64,000 nt of DNA from Fodinibius halophilus (GCF_011059105.1 NZ_JAALLS010000013.1:57374-121373), one strand, 5' to 3'. Positions 9,532 through 17,995 are shown, counted from the stretch's first letter. The notes: generated by a model not told the origin, from the letters alone. Program-made: numbers and translations.

Positions 9532-9874
9532 CTTGCTCGTTTCACACTCCCAAACTCCACCTTAACGAATTCTGAGTACAGAACAGATAGCGGCATAAGG
9601 TTTTTAGTGTAACTCGAACCTTCTGAGAGTTTAAAACCCAACAGGAGAAATTTCTGCCTGATGAGGTACTGCCCTAACTCATTATCAACGTTGATGGATG
9701 AAGTCAGTACCGAGGAGTTATCCCGAGAGCTTTAGGGAAAGTTTTTTCTCCACCTCTGCTGGTCCCGATCCCTAATGCCAAAGATAAATTGAACAGAAAA
9801 GGATAACACCAGATGATCTTTTTAACAAACTATCCAGTGCCAAACTACTATAAATAACGCGGGGCAAGATTACG

Positions 9875-9903
9875 TTTCAACACGGAGCATTGAAACGAGA
9901 TAA
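9875..9903 (+). repeat. Dispersed palindrome family A, copy 2
   Basis: TTTCAACACGGAGCATTGAA then ACGAGATAA. Differs from the 37051 copy at two positions over 29 nt; both keep the AACGAGATAA-type tail. Confidence 0.75.
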
Positions 9904-9945
9904 ATACACCCATTTTGCAAGGCAACGCTGGTTCGCTATTCTTAG

Positions 9946-9985
9946 TCTTTATTTTTTTGTTCCTTTTGTATCAAGGTAAAAGGGA
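9946..9985 (-). repeat. Dispersed repeat family C, copy 1 (inverted)
   Basis: Its reverse complement matches 45301-45340 at 36 of 40 positions by eye, including the core TTGATACAAAAGG and an A-rich ACAAAAAAATAAAG tail. The arms CCCTTTT/AAAAGGG also make it a hairpin. Confidence 0.75.
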
Positions 9986-10191
9986 CGATAGCCTATTGAG
10001 ACACCCTTACAGTATTTACTAAATCAACAAAGGCTTTGCTCAACAAACACTTACGTGCCTTTTCAACAAAGCCTTTATGTAAAATGAGCGGAGAGGATCG
10101 ACTATGCCTAAAGCTTCGTCGACCGTATTTCTAATATATTGACAAGACTTCACTTTATCTATTTGCTCTACGAAACCTAAGTGAAGTAGTG

Positions 10192-10279
10192 CGGAGAGGG
10201 AGGGATTCGAACCCTCGGTACGCGCTAGACGCACACACGCTTTCCAAGCGTGCGCCTTCGACCGCTCGGCCACCTCTCC
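10192..10279 (-). tRNA. tRNA-Ser(GGA)
   Basis: On the minus strand the 88-nt gene starts GGAGAGG, pairing with CCTCTCC at the 3' end, with discriminator G. The anticodon loop TTGGAAA between CACGC and GCGTG gives anticodon GGA (reads UCC/UCU). A long variable arm and the GAGGG-TTCGAAT-CCCTC T-arm confirm a class II serine tRNA. CCA is not encoded. A good promoter match lies just upstream at 10292-10322. Confidence 0.97.
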
Positions 10280-10291
10280 AAAGAAAGAACG

Positions 10292-10322
10292 CAAATATAG
10301 GCTATTTCTGACGCGATAGCAA
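10292..10322 (-). promoter_or_regulatory. Promoter of tRNA-Ser, Bacteroidota type
   Basis: Read on the minus strand: TTG (10322-10320), 20-nt spacer, TATATTTG (10299-10292). This fits the TTG-N19/21-TAnnTTTG consensus, with the expected start a few bases before the mature tRNA. It sits immediately after the stop of the tonB-like gene. Confidence 0.75.
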
Positions 10323-10325
10323 TTC

Positions 10326-11012
10326 TTAAAATCCAAACGTAAACACTTGCTTACTGTATGCTCTTACCGGTTTCCCATTATTTTTAGCAGGCCTGAACTT
10401 CCACTGTTGGGCGGCCCTGAGCGTCGCCTCCGCAATTCCGTACCCAATACTGTCCAGGAATCGCGGCTCATCACTGCCTTCCGGATAAACTTTAACTAGT
10501 TCAATACGAGCATCTTCCACTCTTCCTTTTTTATCTACCAAAAAGCGAACTGTCACTTCAGCTTTAATGCCGGCCTCTTTGGCCGCATCAGGCATTACTG
10601 CTTCTACAATTCGTATTACGGTAGGCGGTTGTTGTGGGCTGCTGGCAACTTGATCAGAATTACCCGCTCCTTTTAATTTCGAAATCGACAGCGAATCCGT
10701 AAAGTCTGAACTGTTGATGTCCTCAAAAACAATGATTTTTTCTTCTATGATTTCATCTTTGGGTACAGGCACCGGAGCACGCGGTTTGGGTGGCGGAGGC
10801 GGTGTACTTGCTTGTGTAGTGATAACAGCCTCATCCATCACAATGGTATCATCATTAAAGGTCGCTTTCTTCTTATTCTCCGATTTCGAGCCGGGGGCGG
10901 GCCACAAGGTAAAAAAGGCAAGGGCAATAAGTTCAGCAGCAATAATGCATGACATTAGCCGTAGTCGATAGGTCGAACGCTGAGACCGGTTATATTTGCT
11001 AATTCCTGTCAA
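10326..11012 (-). CDS. Energy transducer TonB-like protein
   Basis: 228 residues if the TTG at 11012 is used; a stop lies just before it, and the next in-frame Met (residue 20) would cut into the helix, so TTG is the likely start although no clear ribosome site is seen. There is one inner-membrane helix at about 20-38, a proline-rich linker (PPPPPKPRAPVPVPK, about 70-84) and a TonB C-terminal domain (about 130-228) with VEAVMPDAAKEAGIKAEVTV, a DKKGRVEDARI segment and AAQQWKFRPAKNNGKPV. It would couple the proton-motive force to outer-membrane receptors, though no ExbBD genes or TonB-dependent receptor are adjacent. It is the last gene of a same-strand run behind plsC (28-nt gap). Confidence 0.85.
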   Translation of the reverse strand: MTGISKYNRSQRSTYRLRLMSCIIAAELIALAFFTLWPAPGSKSENKKKATFNDDTIVMDEAVITTQASTPPPPPKPRAPVPVPKDEIIEEKIIVFEDINSSDFTDSLSISKLKGAGNSDQVASSPQQPPTVIRIVEAVMPDAAKEAGIKAEVTVRFLVDKKGRVEDARIELVKVYPEGSDEPRFLDSIGYGIAEATLRAAQQWKFRPAKNNGKPVRAYSKQVFTFGF

Positions 11013-11040
11013 TTATTGCTGTTTAATATTAGGCTAACGA

Positions 11041-11766
11041 CTATTTCGACTCCAGCTTTTCGAGCTCTTGCTCTATGAACATGTAAGCTGCTTCCTTTAA
11101 TTCAGTTTCAGTTTCAAACTTATCAGCTGATATTGGATCCAATACAGATATCTTGAACTCTTGTGTGGGCGAAGCCGTCCAATCGCCCCGGGGCATCGCT
11201 TCATATCCCCCCGTTAAAACGATAGGAAGTATGTTAAAATTGTACCGCTTGGCCAATTTGAAGGCCCCATTCTTAAACGGTTTCAAATCTCCATCTTCAG
11301 TCCGTGTACCCTCAGGAAAAATCATGCCCGGAATACCATCCTGTATAGGTTCTACTAATTTATCCAGCTTTTTGAATGAACGCATGCTTTGCCGGTTAAT
11401 ACCGATTTGACCGGTCATATAGATGATCCAACCGAGAATAGGAATTTTAAACAGATCCTTTTTGGCCACCCACTTCATGCTCCATGGCAACAGGTATAGC
11501 AACGGCAGATCTAAAAAACTTTGGTGGTTGGCTACCACAATGGTCGGCTCAGAAACTTTGCCCGGATCTGCTCCCCTGATATCAAATGACCAGCCCGGAT
11601 TTACCTTCATCATCAACCAACCCAGCCCCCGAAGCACCTGATTGGGGATTCTGTTATAGCGATCAAAAGGGGCTGTTAACACATACAGAACCAATACAAT
11701 AAAAAAGAATGAGATAATACAAACAGCCCAGTAGATCCATCCGATAATACTAAAAACAGCTCTCAT
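11041..11766 (-). CDS. plsC: 1-acyl-sn-glycerol-3-phosphate acyltransferase
   Basis: 241 residues. The N-terminal hydrophobic helix is at about 5-30. The LPLAT active-site motif NHQSFLD gives His81-x4-Asp86, and the substrate-binding box FPEGTR is at 150-155. It transfers an acyl chain to the sn-2 position of lysophosphatidate at the inner-membrane surface in phospholipid synthesis. Length is normal. It starts 8 nt after the murQ stop, so it is translated from the same message. Other LPLAT members (lyso-ornithine or lipid A-like acyltransferases) share these motifs, so the substrate is inferred. Confidence 0.88.
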   Translation of the reverse strand: MRAVFSIIGWIYWAVCIISFFFIVLVLYVLTAPFDRYNRIPNQVLRGLGWLMMKVNPGWSFDIRGADPGKVSEPTIVVANHQSFLDLPLLYLLPWSMKWVAKKDLFKIPILGWIIYMTGQIGINRQSMRSFKKLDKLVEPIQDGIPGMIFPEGTRTEDGDLKPFKNGAFKLAKRYNFNILPIVLTGGYEAMPRGDWTASPTQEFKISVLDPISADKFETETELKEAAYMFIEQELEKLESK

Positions 11767-11774
11767 GATTTCTA

Positions 11775-12704
11775 CTATGAGTTAATCTTCTGCAGTGCTT
11801 TTCGGATAAATCCGTTACTCTCCTCCAGCTTTTTTTGCGCCTCTTTTTTATCAATATCTCCCAAAACCATGAGTAAGGCTGTTTTAACATGACCATCAGC
11901 TGCCTTGAGGTACTTTTCAGCTTCCTGATAATCAATATCAGCAAATGTCATTAAAATTCGCTTCGAACGCTCATGCAGCTTCTGATTTGACAGCTGTAGA
12001 TCTACCATCACATTCTCGTAGACTTTACCGCGACGAATATTGGCGCCGGTGGTAATCATATTCAATACCATTTTCTGGGCGGTAGCACTTTTCATGCGCG
12101 TACTGCCCATAATTACTTCGGGACCTACGGGAATATCGATCAATACATCCACCCCGATGGTTATCTGGTTGCCGGGTACCGTTGTCACAAAAATGGTATA
12201 ACATCCCATGTCATCGGCCTCCTTGAGAGCGCCATGTACATAAGGCGTGCGTCCACTGGCCGCCAGACCACAAACCACATCATTGGGAGACAACTCCGCT
12301 TCTTGTAATGCCTGTCGCCCGTTTTCTTCAAAATCTTCGGCGTTTTCCTGGGCCTCAAATACCGCTTCTTTGCCACCGGCGATAAGCCCTATTACCTGGC
12401 TGGGATCAGAGCCAAACGTAGGCGGGCATTCGGCCGCATCCAGAATACCCAGTCGGCCGCTCGTACCGGCACCGGCATAGATAAGACGTCCCCCCGCATC
12501 AAAAGCTTCTTTGACCAAATCAATCGCTTTTGCAATTTCTTCAAGCTTTTTTTCGACCTCTTTTGCCACTTTTTGATCCTCGGCATTGATCAGGCGGGCA
12601 ATCTCCAGGGAGTCGGCCAAATCGATTTCTCGGGTTGATTTATTACGCTGCTCTGTATCTAATTTCTTAAGCTGGGTAAAAAGCTGCTGGTCGTTTTTTT
12701 CCAC
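11775..12704 (-). CDS. murQ: N-acetylmuramic acid 6-phosphate etherase
   Basis: 309 residues, GTG start at 12704 (no in-frame ATG upstream). It cleaves the D-lactyl ether of MurNAc-6-phosphate to give GlcNAc-6-phosphate in cell-wall recycling. The SIS-domain signature GAGTSGRLGILDAAECPPTFG is at about 75-95, with the family's catalytic Glu in AAEC. The C-terminal part includes a UBA-like helical tail (about 245-305), as in other MurQ proteins. Length is normal. No anmK or MurNAc transporter is next to it; plsC follows at 8 nt. Confidence 0.95.
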   Translation of the reverse strand: MEKNDQQLFTQLKKLDTEQRNKSTREIDLADSLEIARLINAEDQKVAKEVEKKLEEIAKAIDLVKEAFDAGGRLIYAGAGTSGRLGILDAAECPPTFGSDPSQVIGLIAGGKEAVFEAQENAEDFEENGRQALQEAELSPNDVVCGLAASGRTPYVHGALKEADDMGCYTIFVTTVPGNQITIGVDVLIDIPVGPEVIMGSTRMKSATAQKMVLNMITTGANIRRGKVYENVMVDLQLSNQKLHERSKRILMTFADIDYQEAEKYLKAADGHVKTALLMVLGDIDKKEAQKKLEESNGFIRKALQKINS

Positions 12705-12759
12705 GGGCAGAATGTTGTCCTAATTATTTAATGATGTGATAATGTAAAAAAATACGGAT

Positions 12760-13113
12760 TTAATTTTTACCGATTGTCCCCAAGTGGGTGTTTTGAAAAG
12801 AGTTGGTAAATTTAAGTCCATATCCAAAAATACGGTCCATTGAGGCATGTCCAAATAGTATGATACCTGTAAGTTCGAGGTATGGCATCTTCAGAAAAAA
12901 GCCTGATCCAAAAAATAAAACTGCAATTCCTTTATGATGAAACAGGTTGTAGCAGTACGCTCCATAACGGTTATTAATGGCATAGCCTACCATCCCGATA
13001 TCAGGCAAGAGTATTAAAGCAGGAAACCACCACCAGCTAAATTCCGTTTGGGTGAACAATATTATGGAGAGCAGGAACATACCCAGCTCTTCCAGCTTAA
13101 GATTATATTTCAT
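12760..13113 (-). CDS. DUF4260 family small membrane protein
   Basis: 117 residues with about four hydrophobic helices. The spacing of LLPDIGMVGYAINNRYGAYCYNLFHH and FGHASMDRIFGYGLKF matches the DUF4260 family as I remember it. Function is unknown; the conserved Asp, His and Arg inside or near helices hint at a small enzyme or transporter, which is inference. It starts 13 nt after the biotin carboxylase gene and is 55 nt upstream of murQ. Confidence 0.85.
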   Translation of the reverse strand: MKYNLKLEELGMFLLSIILFTQTEFSWWWFPALILLPDIGMVGYAINNRYGAYCYNLFHHKGIAVLFFGSGFFLKMPYLELTGIILFGHASMDRIFGYGLKFTNSFQNTHLGTIGKN

Positions 13114-13126
13114 AAAAAGAGATTAG

Positions 13127-14632
13127 TTATGATGAGCGCCTATCCCACCATGGAGAAGTTTGACCATTAGTGGAAGGATGCCCCGTCTTTTGAGTTGTTT
13201 CTTCCCCTTGGTCTTCCATCTTAAGTAATGCTGCCGCTAATGCCTTTACCTTGTCGTCATCGGTAATGGTTTCGTTGAGCTTCTCCTCACTAAAGTGGTC
13301 CGGTACAAAGTGGGTATCATACTCACCGGAAGTAAAAGAATTATGATTCAATACAAACTTACAAAACGGAATAGTAGTGCGGCAGCCGGCAATCTCATAT
13401 TCATCCAGTGCCCGCAACATTCTCTTAATAGCGTGTTTACGATCGTTGCCATAGGTACAGAGCTTCGATATCATCGGATCATAATTAATCGTAACAGCCT
13501 GCCCTTCTTCAACGCCCGAATCAACCCGGATACCGTTACCCGATGGAATGCGATGCTTGTGCAGTGTGCCTGTGCTTGGCAAGAAGTTATCACGCGGATC
13601 TTCGGCATAAATACGGCATTCCACCGCATGCCCGTTCATTGTGATTTCATCTTGGGTCATCGGCAGTTCTTTGCCTTCGGCTACTAATATTTGCAGTGCC
13701 ACAAGATCCAGACCGGTAATAAGTTCTGTTACCGGGTGTTCTACCTGCAGGCGGGTATTCATCTCCAGGAAGTAGAAATTACGGTCGGCATCAACCAGGA
13801 ACTCAATCGTTCCGGCTCCTACATAATCTACTGCTTCGGCAGCCGCAATAGCGGCATCGGCCATCTCAGCGCGAAGCTCATCGGTCAAAATAGAACAAGG
13901 AGCCTCCTCTATCACTTTCTGATGTCGCCGCTGTATAGAGCATTCTCGATCAAAAACGTGTAACACATTCCCGTGTTCATCAGCAATAATTTGAAACTCA
14001 ACGTGACGTGGTTCTACCAGGTATTTTTCGATGTAGACCCGATCATCACCAAAAGCGTTACGGGCTTCTGACTTGGCTGCTTTTATACCCGATTTAAACT
14101 CATCTTTGGTTTCAACGATGCGCATCCCTTTACCGCCACCGCCCGCAGCAGCTTTAACCAATACGGGATAGCCGATATCATTGGCAATCTTTTCGGCCTC
14201 TTCAATATCTTCAAGCTCTTTTTTAGTGCCCGGAGGAAACGGCACGTTGGCCTTGCTCATAATCTCCCTGGCCGCTGTTTTATCCCCCATCGATTTAATA
14301 GCATGAGCATCGGGACCGATAAAGATGATTCCTTCTTCCTTACAGCGCTCCGAGAAGTCAGCATTTTCACTCAAGAAACCGTATCCCGGGTGGATAGCAT
14401 CGGCACCGGTATCTTTTGCCGCTTGTATAATTTTGTCGATTACCAAGTAACTCTCCGACGAGGATGCCGGACCGATATGTACCGATTCATCGGCTTGCAA
14501 CACATGCGGAGCATCGGCATCGGGTGTAGAATAGACCGCAACTGTTTGTTTGCCTAGTTCTTTACAACTTCGGATAACACGTAGTGCAATTTCGCCTCTG
14601 TTGGCAACTAAAATCTTAGAAATATCGGGCAT
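13127..14632 (-). CDS. accC: Biotin carboxylase subunit (acetyl-/acyl-CoA carboxylase)
   Basis: 501 residues from ATG 14632. A longer frame exists to 14683, but it would overlap the upstream gene, and MPDISKILVANRGEIALRVI is the classic family start. It carboxylates biotin with ATP and bicarbonate. Visible are the ATP-grasp Gly-rich loop AAAGGGGKGM, the ERDCS-like DRECSIQRRHQKVIEEAP box, the EMNTRLQVEHPVTE metal-binding and catalytic segment, and the C-terminal YDPMISKL domain. The 40-residue polar tail after about 460 has no biotin-carrier domain. The sequence style also fits the biotin carboxylase of propionyl-CoA carboxylases, and no carrier or carboxyltransferase gene is adjacent, so the acyl-CoA substrate is uncertain. 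Confidence 0.88.
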   Translation of the reverse strand: MPDISKILVANRGEIALRVIRSCKELGKQTVAVYSTPDADAPHVLQADESVHIGPASSSESYLVIDKIIQAAKDTGADAIHPGYGFLSENADFSERCKEEGIIFIGPDAHAIKSMGDKTAAREIMSKANVPFPPGTKKELEDIEEAEKIANDIGYPVLVKAAAGGGGKGMRIVETKDEFKSGIKAAKSEARNAFGDDRVYIEKYLVEPRHVEFQIIADEHGNVLHVFDRECSIQRRHQKVIEEAPCSILTDELRAEMADAAIAAAEAVDYVGAGTIEFLVDADRNFYFLEMNTRLQVEHPVTELITGLDLVALQILVAEGKELPMTQDEITMNGHAVECRIYAEDPRDNFLPSTGTLHKHRIPSGNGIRVDSGVEEGQAVTINYDPMISKLCTYGNDRKHAIKRMLRALDEYEIAGCRTTIPFCKFVLNHNSFTSGEYDTHFVPDHFSEEKLNETITDDDKVKALAAALLKMEDQGEETTQKTGHPSTNGQTSPWWDRRSS

Positions 14633-14640
14633 AAGAGTTC

Positions 14641-15351
14641 TTAAATAACGTGAGTTTTTAACATTTGTGGCCACAGATCCCATTCATCACCTGATTCTCC
14701 CCAGATATCGAGATCATGTTCAATAAATTTCATACGCATAACATTACTCATCCGCAAGCTGTCCTCTTTGCGTTCATCCCCCTCGTAACTGACAAGTCGA
14801 AAGTCGATATCCCGCACCCGTTCAAGCAGCGACTGCCTGCTCATATTTGGCACAAAATCCATTGGATTACTGTAGTACACATCATCATTGTAGAAACCGT
14901 CCATAAACGGTTTAATATCATAAATGCCGCTCATTCCAATAACTTTACCAAAAGCAGCCGGATGTTTGAGGGCCGTTGTAAGGGCATGGCATCCCCCAAG
15001 ATCGATACCGGCAATAATAATAAAATTGATATTATTCTGCTCCTGAATATAGGGAACTACCTCTTCTACGATATAGGATTCATACTGCTGCTGACGAACA
15101 ATGCGTTGCGATGGGGCTGCATTTTCATTCAAAAAACCTTCTGTATCGATAGAGGAAAGGCAAAAAAGCTGATTGAATTCATTATCGAGCTGATAAGAGA
15201 TGGCATCAACCATTCCGAACTCTTCCCATTGTCCGCAAGAAGCCCCTCTCGTCGGTAAGCCGATGATAGGAGTTCCTGACTTACCATATACAGTCAGCTC
15301 CATCTCTTTTCCAAGACTAGGGCTTCTCCAGTTCTCCGTTTTCTTCTCCAT
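14641..15351 (-). CDS. Esterase-fold protein lacking the catalytic Ser and His
   Basis: 236 residues, recognisable as an esterase D/putative-esterase family alpha/beta hydrolase: SPSLGKEMELTVYGKSGTPII at the start, a QYESYIVEEVVPYI helix, and LKHPAAFGKVIGMSGIYDI after the elbow. The nucleophile elbow, normally G-x-S-x-G, reads GIDLGG with Asp117. The C-terminal position that normally holds the catalytic His (HDW-like, before W..M) reads GDEWDLWPQM with Asp222. The sequence therefore predicts a non-hydrolytic member. It starts the run leading into the biotin carboxylase gene (8-nt gap), so a structural or regulatory role there is possible but unproven. Confidence 0.75.
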   Translation of the reverse strand: MEKKTENWRSPSLGKEMELTVYGKSGTPIIGLPTRGASCGQWEEFGMVDAISYQLDNEFNQLFCLSSIDTEGFLNENAAPSQRIVRQQQYESYIVEEVVPYIQEQNNINFIIIAGIDLGGCHALTTALKHPAAFGKVIGMSGIYDIKPFMDGFYNDDVYYSNPMDFVPNMSRQSLLERVRDIDFRLVSYEGDERKEDSLRMSNVMRMKFIEHDLDIWGESGDEWDLWPQMLKTHVI

Positions 15352-15446
15352 TCTGCTCCTGTTATTGGATTATCACTGTCAGTAATTTCGAATGGAATAT
15401 AACAGTTCAGATCGTATTGTGTAAACGCAGAATTGGAACTGTAAAA

Positions 15447-16424
15447 TCAGGATTTTCCAACCTTCATCTGGTAATACGCCCGGGGTAAAATTGATAATTT
15501 TTCGGTTGTATTAAGATAGGCCCGAGTATCAAAAACGTTATAATCGTTTTCCTCAATTTTATTGAGGATGCGACTGTAATTTTGACGAGCTAAATAGACA
15601 GGTAACTGGCTGTCATTTGAGAGTAAAGCTATTCCTTTATCTGATCGATTATAATAACGTCGGGTTCTCTCAATTTGAAACTGTAACAGCTTTATTACGG
15701 GTTCTTCAAGGGCATGATTAAACAGATCCTGCTCGGTAACTCCAAAACGCTGCAAATCTTCTTGTGGCAGATAGATACGATTACGCTCAAGGTCTTCTCC
15801 CACATCCCGCAAAATGTTAGTAAGCTGCATTGCGATACCCAAATCTACGGCATAGCTGAGTGCTTCCTGGTTTTTATAGCCAAAAACCTGGCTTGTCATT
15901 AATCCCACAATAGAAGCCACTTTAAAGGAGTAATCGTAAAGCTCATTAAACGTCTCATAACGATCTTTGAACAGGTCCATGCAAACCCCTTCCATCAGCT
16001 CAAAAGGCATCTCAATGGGAATATGGTATCGTTTTAATACATCAGAAAAAGCAATTAATATGGCGTTATCATGGCTGCGTCCCTCGTAGGTATCTTTTAG
16101 CTTCTGCTTCCAGCTCTGCAGTTTAAGGCGGATATCCTGTTCCGTGAGTTCTTTCTGTTCTAACAGATCTTCTGCCTCATCTACCAGGTCATCTATATAC
16201 CGGCATAAACTGTAGATAGCGAAAATCCCGCGTTGCTTATGGTTGGGCAAAAAACGCGTGGCCATATAGAAAGTTTTCGCATGATGCCGTGTTATGGCTC
16301 TGCACTCCGAATAAGCATTTTTAAGGCGCTCGTCATCAATCTCATCTATCACAGAACGATGGAAGGAGGTCCAGCGATAGATCGGCTTAATAAGCTCATA
16401 GGGAATACGGAATAGATCAGTCAT
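15447..16424 (-). CDS. crtB: Phytoene/squalene synthase family protein
   Basis: 325 residues from ATG 16424; the preceding TTG would add one residue. It condenses two prenyl diphosphates head to head (GGPP to phytoene, in carotenoid synthesis). Both Asp-rich motifs are present: YIDDLVDEAED (about 72-82) and NILRDVGEDLERNRIYLP (about 205-222), the second typical of phytoene rather than strict squalene synthases. It appears monocistronic; no other carotenoid gene is in the window. A divergent 186-nt spacer separates it from purC. A squalene or diapophytoene synthase cannot be fully excluded by reading alone. Confidence 0.88.
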   Translation of the reverse strand: MTDLFRIPYELIKPIYRWTSFHRSVIDEIDDERLKNAYSECRAITRHHAKTFYMATRFLPNHKQRGIFAIYSLCRYIDDLVDEAEDLLEQKELTEQDIRLKLQSWKQKLKDTYEGRSHDNAILIAFSDVLKRYHIPIEMPFELMEGVCMDLFKDRYETFNELYDYSFKVASIVGLMTSQVFGYKNQEALSYAVDLGIAMQLTNILRDVGEDLERNRIYLPQEDLQRFGVTEQDLFNHALEEPVIKLLQFQIERTRRYYNRSDKGIALLSNDSQLPVYLARQNYSRILNKIEENDYNVFDTRAYLNTTEKLSILPRAYYQMKVGKS

Positions 16425-16610
16425 CAACTACATGTTTCGTTACTTCTTGTTGTAGTCTACCTAATGTAAATTGATAATCAAATAGTTCCCTGAAATTATA
16501 AAACTTTCTCCGTTTTTATTTTTTTAAATGAATTTCTATTCAGATTTCACTTCTTCTAAACTTTTTCTGATTTTCCATCGACTTCTTTAATTCAACTAAT
16601 CACCACTGTT

Positions 16611-17576
16611 GTGCATACTAATATTGACTCAAAAGCTCTGGATAACTGTATAACAAGAACCGATGTTCCCGGCCACTCCGAGCCCTATCGTGGCAAAGTA
16701 CGCGATGTGTATACCCTAACCGATGATACCCTTGGGATTGTAGCCAGTGATCGTATTTCTGCCTTTGATCATATCATGAAGCAGGCAATACCGTATAAGG
16801 GACAGATTTTAAACTCCCTGGCAGCCTTTGCATTCGACAAGGTTGATGATATTGTTGCTACTCATATCATTGATGTGCCTCACCCTAATGTTACCATAGC
16901 CAAAAAATGTGAACCCATTCCTATTGAGGTGGTAATTCGGGCGTGTCTTACCGGACATGCTGCACGGGTTTATAATTCGGGCAAGCGAACGCTATGTGGG
17001 GTCGAACTTCCGGATGGGATGGTTGAAAACCAGAAGTTTGAAGAACCAATCCTGACTCCCGCTACCAAAGCCGAAGAGGGACATGATGAGGATATCTCAG
17101 AGAAAGAGATCCTGGAGCAAGGTATTGTTGATGAAGATATCTGGGCAGAAGTGCGTGAAAAGGCCTTTAACGTATTTGAGCGCGGCCAACAGATCGCCAA
17201 TAAGCAGGGACTGATTTTAGTAGATACTAAGTATGAGTTCGGCTTATACAACGGTGAAGTCACCCTTATTGATGAGGTGCATACCGCCGACTCTTCGCGC
17301 TATTTTTATGCGGATGGGTACGAAGAACGACTCGAAAAGGGAGAACCTCAAAAGCAGCTATCCAAAGAGTTTTTGCGCGAGTGGCTGATGGATCATGATT
17401 TCCAGGGTAAAGAAGGCCAGGTACTCCCCGACTTGCCGGATGAGTTCCGCATCAAAGTATATAAGCGGTATACCGAACTCTTCGAGAAACTCACCGGTAA
17501 TACCTTTGAGCCTACCCCTCTGAATATGGATACCTTCAACGGGGAGCTAGAAGAGATCTTCGATAATTACAGCTGA
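16611..17576 (+). CDS. purC: Phosphoribosylaminoimidazole-succinocarboxamide synthase
   Basis: 321 residues, GTG start at 16611; no in-frame ATG occurs before the conserved YRGKVRDVYTL segment. It is a SAICAR synthetase: ligates aspartate to CAIR with ATP in purine synthesis. Family marks are GKVRDVY (ATP-binding), SDRISAFDHIMK, RACLTGHAARVY and DTKYEFG..LIDEVHTADSSRY near residues 205-230. It is the longer variant (about 300 residues or more), common in Bacteroidota, instead of the 240-residue type. Stands alone, with a structured repeat element after it. Confidence 0.96.
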   Translation: MHTNIDSKALDNCITRTDVPGHSEPYRGKVRDVYTLTDDTLGIVASDRISAFDHIMKQAIPYKGQILNSLAAFAFDKVDDIVATHIIDVPHPNVTIAKKCEPIPIEVVIRACLTGHAARVYNSGKRTLCGVELPDGMVENQKFEEPILTPATKAEEGHDEDISEKEILEQGIVDEDIWAEVREKAFNVFERGQQIANKQGLILVDTKYEFGLYNGEVTLIDEVHTADSSRYFYADGYEERLEKGEPQKQLSKEFLREWLMDHDFQGKEGQVLPDLPDEFRIKVYKRYTELFEKLTGNTFEPTPLNMDTFNGELEEIFDNYS

Positions 17577-17590
17577 GCAAGATATTTAAG

Positions 17591-17674
17591 ATTCCATGTG
17601 TCTCAATTAGACAGCGGGAGTACAACTCCCTTGGAGCTAAAGTTAGAGACACTCCAACTTTCAAAACATGGAAT
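17591..17674 (+). other. Structured repeat element downstream of purC
   Basis: Nested inverted repeats: ATTCCATG (17591-17598) with CATGGAAT (17667-17674); TGTCTC (17599-17604) with GAGACA (17646-17651); inner hairpin GGGAGT-ACA-ACTCCC (17616-17630). TTGGAG (17631-17636) can also pair with CTCCAA (17652-17657), giving an alternative or pseudoknot-like fold. The inner 26 nt recur at 22679-22704. There is no T-run, so it is not a simple intrinsic terminator. It could be a mobile palindrome or a 3'-UTR stability element for purC. Confidence 0.55.
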
Positions 17675-17683
17675 ACCTATCAA

Positions 17684-17719
17684 TAAAAACAGCCTAATAA
17701 CAGCTAAGGTTGGGCTGTT
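17684..17719 (-). terminator. Intrinsic terminator for the sigma-factor unit
   Basis: Read on the minus strand: AACAGCC, 18-nt loop, GGCTGTT, followed by TTTTATTG. It lies just past the end of the small anti-sigma-like gene. Confidence 0.65.
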
Positions 17720-17720
17720 A

Positions 17721-17933
17721 TTAAGCTGTTACTGAGGGGACATCAATATGTTTAGCCAGCCGGGCTAACGCCTTTTTCCCTTTCATCGCTTTACGCACAA
17801 AGATTTTCTCTTTCTTGTTCTGGGCCAAATATGCTTCGAACGATTTCCGCTCCGGTGCACTCAAGTTACCATCCAGGTAATCAGTTAAGAAATCGGTTAA
17901 AATATCGTCGCTGTCAAATGCCGTTGGTTCCAT
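17721..17933 (-). CDS. Small putative anti-sigma or sigma-partner protein
   Basis: 70 residues, soluble. The segment LTDYLDGNLSAPERKSFEAYLAQN (about 16-40) resembles the N-terminal part of zinc-finger anti-sigma proteins (DGxLsxxExxxFexHL), but there is no Cys or His zinc site and no membrane helix. A Lys/Arg-rich stretch follows. It lies 62 nt downstream of an ECF sigma gene, in the position where anti-sigma genes normally sit. A direct binding partner of that sigma factor is the likeliest role. Inference only. Confidence 0.65.
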   Translation of the reverse strand: MEPTAFDSDDILTDFLTDYLDGNLSAPERKSFEAYLAQNKKEKIFVRKAMKGKKALARLAKHIDVPSVTA

Positions 17934-17995
17934 ATGTAAGAGGGTAATAGATTAGTGTACAAGTTCAAAAACCTTATCTATTACCTCTTACCGGC

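Larger units (their letters stand above)
8580..10185. other. Gene-free, repeat-rich intergenic zone I
   Basis: About 1.6 kb with no credible gene. Frames of 60-90 codons exist on both strands, but they overlap repeats and lack protein-like composition. The zone contains at least seven repeat or hairpin units, listed separately: a 27-nt palindrome at 8858, copies of dispersed repeat families at 9200, 9321, 9875 and 9946, a C/G-stem with T-run at 9469, and two near-identical 19-mers (9088-9106 and 9748-9766, one mismatch). The 19-mers and the family A copies are both spaced about 660-675 nt apart, which suggests a decayed segmental duplication. The kinase promoter must be at its left end. Confidence 0.6.

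Noticed and set aside
10040..10336. 98-codon minus-strand frame across tRNA-Ser
   Set aside because: It runs straight through the tRNA gene and its promoter; no protein-like features.
14633..14683. Longer biotin carboxylase N-terminus (start at 14683)
   Set aside because: It would overlap the upstream gene and add 17 residues not typical of the family; ATG 14632 gives the normal start.
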